NCBI RefSeq assembly: GCF_036711975.1
Contig: NC_091976.1
Span: forward strand, 18,042,001 to 18,106,000
From: Onthophagus taurus
Lineage: Eukaryota > Arthropoda > Insecta > Coleoptera > Scarabaeidae
DNA: 64,000 bases
Direction: 5' to 3'
Below, piece by piece: positions 36,228-47,646 of the stretch; position 1 is the first letter of the stretch, and each line of letters starts with the position of its first letter. The translations under genes and the position numbers were made by a program. The notes beneath the pieces are model-generated. The model searched no databases. It worked only from the letters and a program-made list of their open reading frames with translations, and was not told the DNA's origin.

Positions 36228-39200
36228 ATGTATAAACATTGTCCAGTTATTACAGCTTTATCCGGGTTTTTAGTTTTAATAATTGGGGTGTTGTGCACTT
36301 GGTATGGATTTCCAAAAATAATTGATCACGAAATTTCGAAGGTAAACTAAATTAGTAACTTTTTAAATTTAAATTTTTATTTAATTTTTTAGCAAATTGC
36401 GCTTCATCCCGGGACGAAAGCTTTCGAAGTTTGGCAGAAACAACCATTTCCTTTACTTTTTAAAGTTTACATTTTTCATGTTACTAATCCCGATGCTGTT
36501 ATGATAGGTGAAAAGCCTATTCTTAAAGAAATGGGGCCATACATTTATGAGTAAACCAAAAAGTTAAATTAATTTTTATGTTATTAAGAAATATATTAAT
36601 TAAATTGTAGTATTGAAGTTGAACGTACAAAAGCTGAAATTAATGAAAAAGATGATACAATTAAATATTATTTAAAGAAAACATTTCATTTTAATAAGAA
36701 GTTATCTGGTTGTCGAAGTGAAGAAGATAAAGTAACGATTTTAAATGCTGCTTTAATGGTAAAAAAAATTTAATACTTTGTTAATCACCTTACATATTTC
36801 AAATCGTAACACTTTCTTAGTATATACTACAACTATGAGGGAGAATCTTACTTTTTGGTCAAATCTTAATCATTCTGCGTAGTTCTCTGAACGAACTTAA
36901 TTTCATTAGATCTACTATACCAAGGCAAACCTTGCTATTTTTGTGTTCTTAAGAGACGCCCGAATATTTCCAGTTCTAGATCAAACGTTAGTTCTAATAC
37001 TAGTGTTAGTTCTAGTTTTAGTTGTTATTCAGCGTTATATCGTGGTATATTTTTAGAGAACTAAAAGTAGAACTAACACTATACCTAGAACTAGAATCAT
37101 TTGGGTTTAGTCGTCTTAAGAGATGTACGGCAAAACACAAATGATCTAGCTCTAGGTCTAGTGTTAGTTCCAATCCTAGTGCTAGGTCAAGTTTTAGTTG
37201 TTATTCGCCGTTAGATTTTTATATAATTTTTATTGAAATAAAACTAGAACTTACACTACACCTAGAGCTAGAAACATTCGACTTTAATCAAGTTTTTGTT
37301 AAAGACGAAATTTTTCATATAACTGACTTTTATTGCTCCGTATTGCTCTGTTACATCGAGGTTTTACTGTCCTTCCTATATCACTTATCTATTTTGAATA
37401 ACAACCAAATCAAAATAAATGCTATAATAATTATGGCAGATCTGATCTAGATGAACCAAAATGTTAGTTTAATCCTGCTCTTTCTAAACTTTTCCAATTG
37501 TGACTCGTTTGGAATTAGTTGCAAAATAAGTTGTGTCCTTGAAAATTTGGAACATTCGTTAAGAATTGATTGGTTTTTAATTCCCCTTTCTTGCATAATT
37601 AAGCCATTGACACATATATAAAATATTGCAGCTATTTCTGCGATCATAACCGATGACCACCCTTTATTGAAAAAGACTTAATTTCCATATTTTCAAAGTC
37701 ATCTTTCGTTCCTGAATCGTAAATCAACTTGATTACATCTTCTTGCATATATTTTCGAATGTTGTTCATATCGAAATTAAATGCATAAATCCATATATGA
37801 ATTATAAATATAAATTGCGTAAAAATAGAGCAATTACGAAAGAAATTTCCACAAAAAGGATTTTTCTAAGAAAAACTGACTAGCATTGTATAAAAATAAA
37901 TATTTCTATATTTTTCTACTTTAATTCAAAGAGTGGGTGAGAAGTCTTGCGTTTTGAATCCAACTCTAAGAGATTCAAAAAGCTTAATATTTAAGATATC
38001 ATTAGTCTAGTTATGATGATATTGTTGTTTATTAACTTTTGAAATCTTAAAAATGTTCACTACGAACAATAAACAATAAATAGTTCTATTAGAAGAGGGA
38101 GAAATATTGTTGACGGAAGAGAACATAATGCTTGTACGTGTTTAAAAGAGGTTCTATATCAAACATTGATAACTAAGCATCTGAGAGATATTTGTATTGT
38201 ATGTCCAAGTAAAGAAGGTGTTGACACTAACAAGCAACTGTAATGATCGGGCAGTGAGCGCTTGTAAAAAAAACTGTGCAGCTTACACTATAATTTAATT
38301 AACCTCTCGTACTCAAGACAATCTCCTTACGGTGGTACAAAGTTTTGGAAGATTATTATCTAATAGTGATACGATTGCAGGCCACACACTTCTGAGCCAT
38401 ATAGAACTAGATTATAGCTGCATGATTTGTCTGTGATGTTATGTTGCAGAAACGTGTGTGCGTATATGGTACTCTCCTCGTTCTAGAGTTTTGAGCTATA
38501 GTTCGCTTCGAGTACTACAAAAGGCACTACCGTAAAGTTTTTCGGAGCTTGGGAGTGTCACGTCTTAACAAAGGGAGGATAGATGTATAATTTCCTTGCT
38601 TCCACGTTAGATCATGACGAAACAATTCCTTTGGCTAAAGTCGCCCAAGGAACGGGAGAAATTGTCTACAATTGAGATAACTGGGGGAGATGGACTTTGA
38701 AATGCGTGAAGTCAACCGCTGGAAGTTGATGCATGGAGATGTAGCAGGTTGGAAACTATGCTCAGGTATAGTTTCCGTGTATGTCCAAATAATTCCTCCT
38801 CTTTTCCTCTTTATTACAACTGTAAAGGATTTTTCAGAAAAGTGCTTTGACCGTTGTCAACGCAAGTCGTAATCATTTTTACATTCAATGGAAAAAAGGT
38901 GATACAGAAGTTTCAAACAGTTTCATCTGGGGAGAATGTTCTACAGTGGAGCATTGGTTTTAACCCCAAAAAAACTACCCATTTCCATGGGTATAATCTC
39001 CTGTTATCTCACCCATTTGAACGTATCGACGCTTTATACTTCTATAGCTTAGATCATATTCGTTCTTACGAAAACAGTTTTTCGTGGGTTAACAGAAAAA
39101 TCAAAAGATAAATATTTAGTTTCAAATTGTATTGTACTCATCAAATTTGAGAGAATGCGTTTGGTTTATTATCACAAGTTTTACTTTCTTAATCAGTCCT

Positions 39201-42200
39201 CATCGTCAGTTTTTATAGCAACAAGCCTTTCAAGAGGAAGGTTGAATTTTCCTGAACTTGGCCAACATTTTTTATATCTGTGCTTTCATTGATCACAAAT
39301 TGAAAAGAACTTTGATAAATGTTTCCTATAGTCGTGTACTAATGTATTGCATGATAACAATGTACTTACCTCGTAATGACCGTAAAATATATAACCGTAA
39401 TTTGTTCTCCAACATCTATAAATACATCATCGAGAGCATAGCTTTTAAGTTCATGTGCTAAATATTTGGAAATTTAGACATCGCTTAACTTACTTAAAAT
39501 GAACAACTAATGAACTTCACAGCAACATATGAACAGTCAAGTCGCAAGCATCCAAAAATAGCTCCAAATGCCTATATATAAAGTTCTATGAATATTACAG
39601 ACTATAGTTCCGACTAAAACTTTTAAATTTGAGTATCAATAAACAGGACGTTAATTCGTGCTAGTCCATATTTTAGTTATTAATAACTAATAATATAAAA
39701 GATAAGCCAACAAGTTGTGGAAGTGTTTATGCCATGCCTTCTAATTTAAAATTTAACGATCATGTCCATATAATTCCAACGGTTCTCTATAAGAAAAGAA
39801 ATTCCTTCAGGTTGAAAATGAATATGTATATGCTTTGACATACTACAAGTATAAGTACATGTGTATGCTCTACATAGTCTTCTGTGTTGTCTCTTTTAGC
39901 AGTAATCATACCCATATTCGACATAAGATAATATATATCTATGTCAACTCTAAAACTTTTTAAAAAACTTGTTGGTTTTCATTGTTTGAGCCTTCATGCT
40001 GGTTTGAGTTGATGATGGTGTCGCGAATGATACTTTAATTCAAGACAGCAGCGCCTCAAGGACATTTTTGATCTTCCGCGTGGATATACTTGCTTACCAG
40101 GCACTTTGTCTTTGTTTCTAATAGATTTCTTATTAAGATGATTGAGGTGTGGTAGATTCGATTAGCTTTCTCTATTTGGTTGTTAATTTCAGTTTGATGT
40201 CTTGCATCGTTTTCAAATATTGTATCGTTGACCTATTTTACTTCTTGACCATCTATTTGTACGTTAACATTCCTTTATCTTTTGATATAAGCATTACTTT
40301 TATTGTTCCTTATTCATTAGCATGTCATTTATATTGATTACCTTACGCCAGTTGCTGTTTTCTATTGAGTTCTTCTTCTTACTCCGCAACAATTGCTGTC
40401 ATCGGCGAAAGGGTTGTCAAAAACTTTTACTGCTGTCAGATTTCTATATCCAACAAATCGTGGTTTGTTATTCTTGTGTGCGTTAATAATTTTATTCCTG
40501 TCTTACTCCTTAGTGACAAATTCTACTGATTTATTGTTGTTTCTGATCTGATTGCGAGTTGTATTGTACATTTTGGTTATCTTAGACATGCCTACAGTTT
40601 TTTCCTTGGTTCACAATGCGTGAATCTTGTGTACTTCCCATCTCAATCATACAAATAGTTGAGATTCTGTAACTAGACGCAGCCTTTTTTCCACAACATT
40701 TTCAAATACGGTATGCTTAACAAAAGCAAAACTCATCTGCAGTTACTGCAATTCCTTGTATTTTTAGGGCATAGGAACCAACTCTTTTACTTGCTAATCT
40801 TGTGGTATTCTTCTTCTTTCCAGGCTTAACTACAAGTTGTATACAGCAACTTGATTGCCGCCTATTCCACATTCTTCACTATTTCCATTATGATGCAATC
40901 TTTTCCAGTTATCATTTTCAACTTTAGCCTTCTTATGCATCAGTTACTTCTTGTAATCTTGACTTTGAGGTTTAAGTTAATCCAACCCCATAAAGACATT
41001 GTTCCTTGTCCAAATTAATAATTTAAACTTTTAATAAAATGATTAAAAATTTATTTATATTTAGGGGATGATTCTTCAAGTACAAACTATGTTACCATCA
41101 GCTTTAACAATGGTAAAAGACGCTTACCCTTTCATTTACCCAGATTCAAAAGACGTTTTTCTACGTACAACAATAGGAGAATTATTGTTTGGTGGAATAA
41201 CTTTATTTTGTTCAGCTCCCGAAATAGGTAATCACAATTACCTCCTATGATTTGAGTTTATTAAAACATTTTATGCCTTTTTTAGATTTCTTCTGCAGCA
41301 CCATGAAAGGATTTCTCCCTCAAACGGTTGAAGTGGCGGAAAATGATCGAGATTTCATTTTTTCAATGTTCAGATTTGTATTAACTTTTTTATTAGATCA
41401 CAACAATCAATTAATTATTTTTTTATTAATTAAGATGAACAACACTGCTGTTGGGCCTTACATAATGGAAAGGGGGATGAAACCAAATTCAACAAGAGGC
41501 GAATTGATTTCTTTTTTGGATGAACCGAGTTTGGATGTTTGGAACGGTGATGGTTGTAATATGTTAAATGGAAGTGATTCGGGAATGTATTTCACCATGA
41601 AAAAGCCAGTTGAGAAAATTTATACGTTTACAGCCGATATTTGCAGGTTAGGAAACATTTAATTATTTTGTTATTTTTTTGAATTATGATTTTTTAGATC
41701 CGTTTTTGTAAAATACGAAAAACCTGTAACTTTTGAGGGAATAAAAGCATTTAAATATAGCGCTCGTAAAGAATCTTTATCAAAAACGAGCGATAATATG
41801 TGTTTTTGTCCTTCAAATGATGAAGGAAGTTACGTTTGTCCACCGGATGGATTGGTTGATTTAAGTCCTTGTATAAAAGCGCCGGTTTTATTGTCGTTTC
41901 CGCATTTTTTATACGCTGATAAAACTTTAATTGAGTTTGCCAAAGGTTTAAATCCGGATAAAAATAATCATGAATCATATTTAATTATTGAACCAGTAAG
42001 AAATTTTTTAATCAATTTTTAATTTATACTTATTAAAAACTTTTTTGTAAGATGACTGCTACGCCTTTAACCGGTGCTAAAAGAGTCCAAATGAGTATGA
42101 TTCTTAAATCAATCGAGGAAATCCCACTTTTAGCAAACGTTACCCAAGGTGTTTTTCCAATATTATGGCTGGATGAGGTACAAATTTATTACCAAATTAT

Positions 42201-42583
42201 TTAAACTATTTAAATTTTTGTTGTAGTTTGTCATCATCCCAGATGATTTTATTTCATTTATGAAATCGAACTTTAAAAAAATGGGGCTTTTAGACGTAGT
42301 AAAATGGATTTTTATCACCACCGGAATCATATTGATGGTCATTTCCTTCTTATTGGTTATGCATCAGGAGAGTTTAATGTGCTTTTCGAATCGAGGAAAA
42401 GTTTCGATTTCAAATGTTGAACCCTTTCAAGTTCAAAGTAATCGTGATTCTTCAGCGATCGCTTTAAACGATCCCGTTAAGCGTCCTTCTTTATATCCAC
42501 AGGTAGAAAATCGAAATTTAAATATGAGCTTTATTAATAAAAATCAGCACAATCAAGGAGAAGTTTGGCAATTCAAATTGTAA
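36228..42583 (+). CDS. CD36-family scavenger receptor (SNMP/croquemort-like)
   Basis: Nine exons (36228-36341, 36393-36550, 36611-36758, 41065-41227, 41286-41377, 41435-41646, 41698-41995, 42052-42177, 42227-42583) join to 555 residues, all GT-AG. Topology is that of CD36: an N-terminal membrane segment (ITALSGFLVLIIGVLCTWYG), a large ectodomain and a C-terminal membrane segment (VVKWIFITTGIILMVISFLL) with a short cytoplasmic tail. Family blocks: FPLLFKVYIFHVTNPDAV, EMGPYIY, WNGDGCNMLNGSDSGMYF, TFTADICRSVFVKYE, CFCPSN with the paired cysteines, and DLSPCIKAPVLLSFPHFLYAD. Members bind lipids, pheromones or apoptotic cells at the plasma membrane. Blocks near GTPLTGAKRVQ-type sequence resemble SNMPs, but I cannot separate SNMP from croquemort-like subfamilies here. 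Intron 36759-41064 (4.3 kb) carries the CTAG repeat. Confidence 0.92.
36950..37372. repeat. CTAG-type interspersed repeat with pogo-like right end
   Basis: Several runs of CTAGTGTTAGTTCTAG, their inverted copies, and the centre GTCTTAAGAGATG. It ends with ACATCGAGGTTTTACTGTCC, the inverted form of the left terminal sequence at 12196. It lies in the third intron of the CD36-family gene. Confidence 0.7.
37373..41064. other. No recognisable gene (CD36-family intron)
   Basis: Open frames of 60-85 codons at 37447 (minus), 38690, 38854, 39258 and 40149 lack motifs and splice support. Nothing more specific can be stated. Confidence 0.4.
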
Positions 42584-42719
42584 TGAGTTAAAAATAATTG
42601 AAAAAATGTTTATTCGATGAAGTTTTTATTAGATGAGATAGATATTGTTGTTGTTTAGAGAATATAAAGATGTTACAATTTATTCCGCTGTTTTTATTTC
42701 ATTTTGTTTAAACTTCCTT

Positions 42720-44400
42720 GAGACGAGCAACCATGTGGTGGCGGATGAGCTTCTCCACAGCCTTGATGCTGCAAAGCAACAGAAATAGTTGGAAATGGTA
42801 GAAAATCTGAACCTCCAGACCTCAAGCCCCTAAGCATGGACTTTGCCTCCTACATAGTAGCAATATCTAGTACAACACCAAAAAAGTTACTTGCAACCAA
42901 AATAACACAAGAATCAAGAAACCTGTGGAATGAGGCGACGGATATCTTTGACAGCTAAAGAAGTTGAGGGAGCGCTCAGGAAAATCACGTCAGGAAAGGC
43001 ACCACGACTTGACGATATCAACCCAGAGTTCCTAATAGATAGTGAAAAATACACTAAACATTGGCAGATTCTTCACTGATGTAATCCAGATTGGTAACCT
43101 ACTCAGAAAATGTAAACAGGAAAAGGTAATAGCCATCCTAAAACCAGGGACTCATCTAAAAGCTACATCGAATCATCAGTAACGTACAAATTAATTGAAA
43201 AGCTTATCTACAAAAGAATCGGTCAGAGAGTGTTTGATGTAATATAATAATAGCAGGATTCAGGGCAAAACGGAGTTGCGTTAAACTTCTGCTGCATTCA
43301 TTGATGTGTCGGCTGCCTACAACTCTGTATGAAAAGAAGGCATAATCCGTAAATTCCTCCGTGTTATCATAGAGCATTCCGAATTGTCATGAGGTCCAAT
43401 GTGAGCTCAGCAAGCAAACTCAAGGACGGCCTGCCACAAGGGTCGGTATTTTCACCGTTTCTCTTTAATCTATGTATATATCGCAGATACGCCAGAAACA
43501 AGACCTAAAAAACACGGCTACGCCTCGCAATGGATGTAGATCGTTCGAAGAATCAGAGGAGATCTTGACAACCAAACTAGAGATTCTGGGAAGGTACTTC
43601 CGGTTATGGTGCCTTCACCTAAACGATAGCAAAAGTAAGGTAACATGTTTCCATCTAAACAATAAACTCCTCGGCAGAAAGTTTGGAATACAATTTGAGA
43701 ATTCATGGCTTACTCACCATCAACCACAAAATACCTAGGCGTTATACTTGATAGAACGATCTCATTCAAAGAACATATAATGAAAACAGCGGAAATACTA
43801 AAAACGAGGAACAATAATATACAAAAACTCTATGGAACAACATGACCTTCTTAATCGCTGAATATTGTGCGCTAGTGTGGCTTAACAGTCCTTATGTACA
43901 GAAAATCGATGCTCAGCTGAATAACACGATGAGAATGATCAGCAAGGGGGTTTTCAAATCTGCTCCAGTGGAATGGCTCCCAATAGTAAGCCATATACCA
44001 TCCCTACAAACTTGCATCGCATAACTGCTCTCACGAGAGAGTACAAGAAGATCTTGGGAAACCAAAACTTATCAATACACAAGGAGATTGAGGACGCCAA
44101 CCACACCCGTCTACGATACAGAAAGCTACTGATTAAAAGAGCAGCCACTGCCACAGATGAAGGATTCAGACTGACTAAAGCTTGGCATCTAGAATGGATA
44201 ACAAACCAGAAGAATATATCTCATGTATTACCCAAAAGCCTCCTAGTTTTTAATTTACCACGCAAAACTTGGTCAACTCTAAGTAGAATAAATGGGGCAA
44301 AACATGGGGCCCTTCTACAAATGCGGTGAAAATAAAACCGTGAAACATATTATAGGAGATTGCCCTAGCCCTTGAACAACTTGAGATGGACTGCCGGAAA
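42720..44400 (+). mobile_element. LINE with reverse-transcriptase remnants
   Basis: Pieces in order: KEVEGALRKITSGKAP, VTYKLIEKLIYKRIGQRV, AGFRAKRSC, GLPQGSVFSPFLFNLCIY, then HGYA in place of the YADD region, LEILGRYFRLWCLHLNDSKS, KYLGVILDRTISFKEH, and a tail (VEWLPIVSHIP, AWHLEWITNQ). This is one full reverse-transcriptase-to-C-terminus order of a non-LTR retrotransposon, with many frameshifts. Confidence 0.8.
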
Positions 44401-44448
44401 ATTTGACTCCAGAATCAACATTTTACATAAGTAAACTACAGTCATACC

Positions 44449-45270
44449 TCGGATTGCGAATTTGTCAGTTCAGAACAAATCGGAATACGAACAAAATTTG
44501 CGAACATATTTTGCTTCACTAGAGTTCTAACAAGCCTTGATACGCTTTAGAACTTCATCAATATTTATTGTCGAACCAGCCAAGTACAAGCGATACTAGT
44601 AGTGTCATGGAATTTTAGGCAAGTAGGGGATGGTTCGAAAGATTTCGTTGAAGAACTAGAATTTATAGTGTTGATAGGCATGGAGAAGCGGCTAGTTCGG
44701 ACCAAAAGGCAGCAGAGAAATATGTGAAGGACTTTGGTAAATTTATAGACTTAAAAGCTTAGGTCTCGAATTAATTTTTCAATTGCGATGAAATGGGGCT
44801 ATTTTGGAAAAAAATGTAATAGAGGATATACATAAACAAAGAGGAAACGTTACTACCTGGCCACAAATCAATGAACGATAGGTTTAGATTATTACTGTGA
44901 GCAAATGTAAGTGGAAATTTCAAAATTAATCCCCTTTCAAGTATACGATTCTGACAATCCGCATGTATTTAAGAGCATTAAAGTAAAACAACGTAAGCTT
45001 CCAGTAATGTGGAGATTAAATTGTAAGGCTTGGGTTAAAAGAATATTTTAAAGAGTTGAATGATGACTGACGTTTTTGGTCTTTCGGTTAAAACATATCT
45101 TGACTAAAAGAAAGTGGCCCTAAAATGCTCATGCTCATCCTCCATATATTGAAGGCGACCTATCTTGCATACGACATTATTAAGATCAAATTTCTGCCAC
45201 CTAACACCACACCTTTATTACAGCCAATGGATCAGCAAGTAATTTCAAATTTAAGAAGCGTAGAGAAGAT
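44449..45270 (+). mobile_element. Tigger/jerky-type (pogo) transposase relic
   Basis: The left end CAGTCATACCTCGGATTGCG matches the Tigger terminal pattern. Coding pieces include FNCDEMGLFWKK (first catalytic Asp), VYDSDNPHVFKSIKVKQRKL, PVMWRLNCKAWV, AHAHPPYIEGDL and PNTTPLLQPMDQQVI-like sequence near 45200. These are diagnostic of DDE_1 transposases. Many stops. Confidence 0.75.
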
Positions 45271-45419
45271 ATAAATAAAAACAATATTTGGTATGTGTCC
45301 AACGTTCTTATCGATGCATTGTTCTATCTGATTTCTGAAGTGAAAGTGGACTCTCTCCAGCACAACAAATCTGGCGAGCTTGCAGTCCACGAGATGTCAC
45401 CTCTAATGGAAATAAGTCA

Positions 45420-45720
45420 AGATGTGTGGGCAGTCGTTTCATGTTGCTGAAATCATACTCCACCCAATTTTCAAGAGATTGTTCTCTTCGAAAAAATGTG
45501 GCTCAATGATCCCTACTCTTGACACCTCAGTTCCAACTGTGACCCGATCCGAATGAAGAGGCCTCTCATGAAGTATCATGATTCTTTTTGTATTGATATC
45601 GTCCCAATATCGCACATTTTGTTTGTGAACAGAATCTGAGATGTAGAAATGACCTTAATTACTAAACCACACAACAGCGTCAGCGGGCAAATTGTCAAGG
45701 GGCGTCGCATGCCGTTTGTC
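45420..45720 (-). mobile_element. Tc1/mariner-like transposase relic
   Basis: Minus-strand pieces: HKQNVRYWDDINTKRI, ILHERPLHSDRVTVG and GIIEPHFFEENN. They match the central catalytic region of IS630/Tc1/mariner-type transposases in which 'QN.RYW' precedes the 'LH..PLHS..VTVW' block. The rest is unreadable. Confidence 0.6.
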
Positions 45721-46037
45721 GAAGAAACCAAATCACATTCGAAAAGTTGTTGTGCGACAGAGCAGCCGCATGTTTTGAAGCAGAGCGTCTAGAAGATCGC
45801 AAAATTTAAGCTCGGACGGCATTGATGTTTGGTCTCTTGCAGGACAAATTTTCAATTGCTCTAAAAGCTTCCACCAACGATAGGATCCCCGAGCAGGAAT
45901 AGCACCTCGAGGGGGAATATTTTACCGTCTACGGAACTCCGAGGAGAATTGGCTTCGTGAAAAGTAGGTTTCTACTGCAAACGTGATGTTTGACAAATTC
46001 AACCATCAACGTTCTCGGCTAAAAACACTACCGCGCC

Positions 46038-46540
46038 ACATCCAAGGATGGTAGAATCTAAAAAGACTGTTATATCTCAGGAACACGTGCATAACTCAAC
46101 GGCCCGTTTGTGACATCAACGTTTGATAATTAACAAAGATCATAATATAAAAGAAAAATCGTGATCAAGTTAAAACTGGAATTAACACTAGCGCTATCAC
46201 TAAAACTAACACTAGACCTAGAACTAGAAACATTCGGATTTAGCGAGTGTTTCTTAAGACGGCTAAACCCGAATGATTCGAGTTCTAGGTTCTAGGTCTA
46301 GTATTAGTTCTGCTTTTAGTTCAAGAAAAATATACAAAAATCTAGCGGTGAATAACAATTAGGACTAACACTAGATCTAGAACTAGAGTTTCGGGTTGAG
46401 CCCTGCGTCTTCAGGACAGCTGACTGACCGTGACACAACAGGTGTGTCTTATTGGTCCGATACTGACGTTATTTTCTGGATTACAAAAGAATAAAGGATG
46501 TAGCAGTCCTTTTAGATTCTAGCTTCCTTGGCCCCAACCA
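46038..46540. repeat. Fold-back element with CTAG core
   Basis: The left arm CCAAGGATGGTAGAATCTAA (46039) and an inverted right arm near 46500-46535 (TTTTAGATTCTAGCTTCCTTGG) enclose a CTAG-type repeat (46150-46410). A copy of the left arm occurs at 12318-12390, between the terminal repeat and the LINE of the intron nest. Confidence 0.65.
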
Positions 46541-46856
46541 AGAATAACTGTTATTCTTACCCGCAACTAATTCCAGTCATGCCACCACGTCTCGTTGAAA
46601 AAAGAATGTTTTAATGCCGTTATTATTTAATTTCATTCTATTTTTTTTTGATTTTGTTTTAAATTTATATTCTGATTGTGATTTCCGTTGTTGTGTCTTG
46701 ATGCCATACGCTACATAAAATTTCTTTTTTGAGATTAAAAATTAAAACGGTAAATTTTATCTAGAAAAAATTATTTCGTATCGTTACACATGAAAATAAC
46801 CGTTAAAATAGTGTAAGAAAAGAAATTTCTCCCATTCTACTTTTATCCTTTTCACA

Positions 46857-47617
46857 ATGAAGACGTTTTTATTATTTTTTATATTCACCATAAATTGGTT
46901 TCACATCAACTCAGAATCGAATTTATTTGATAAATTAGCGTCTGGTTTTAAATTTGCGGGGAAATTACTCGGAATTGATCATGTAGCTGATGTAAGCTCG
47001 TTAATTTCGAAAGCTTTCAGTTCTAATAAACGCTTAAAAAATGGATTTGTTGAGAATGACGAAAATAAGAATCATAATGATAATATTTTTGCGGGATTTC
47101 TAAGGATTTTTGGGTTTGATCCGAAAAAAATTGCTGCTATTGGAGTTAATGGAATTATTTTTATGGCACAATTGGTAAGTTTAACACCATTTTATCGCGA
47201 AATCTTTAAAGTTGATTTAATCTCTAGATAAGTTCATCTTTATCAACAAATTTCAACAAACAAGAAGAATTAAGGGACGAGTTAAGAAGTTCCCCACAAG
47301 AAGATCCTTTGATATGGATTCTAAATAATTACGGAGTTAAAAACCTCTTGGAGTACTCAAAAAATCAAGATCTTTCTCAAATTATAATTAAATACATAAA
47401 AGAAAAATCTTCTGATGAAGACTCCGGTTGTATTCAATTACTAATTTGTAAATTATCCCCTTTTATTGAAAAGATGCAAACTTATTTAAAAAATAATCCA
47501 ACTCAAAATGATTCGGGTAAAAATATTTTATATAAACATCTTCCCACAATTGATGAAGTTGAAAATGTTGGGGAAATTTGCGAAAAAAATCATCCTTATT
47601 GTAGAATTATTTATTAA
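46857..47617 (+). CDS. Unrecognised secreted protein, 235 residues
   Basis: Two exons, 46857-47174 and 47228-47617, join in frame (phase 0, GT-AG) to 235 residues. Residues 1-19 form a signal peptide (FLLFFIFTINWFHINS). The first half is amphipathic and glycine-containing, with no cysteine (LFDKLASGFKFAGKLLGI, then IFAGFLRIFGFDPKKIAAIG). The second half has four cysteines in two pairs: SGCIQLLICKLSPFIEKM, and EICEKNHPYC at the C-terminus. I do not recognise the family; the codon use and gene structure look genuine, and the cysteine pattern suggests a folded secreted domain. Its stop lies 29 bases from the stop of the convergent sphingomyelinase gene. Confidence 0.75.
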
Positions 47618-47636
47618 AAAAATATATATTTTTATT
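47610..47636 (-). terminator. Poly(A) signals of the sphingomyelinase gene
   Basis: On the minus strand AATAAA occurs at 47636-47631 (11 bases past the stop) and again at 47615-47610, inside the last codons of the convergent gene. Either use would make the two transcripts overlap. Confidence 0.45.
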
Positions 47637-47646
47637 AAAAATATTT

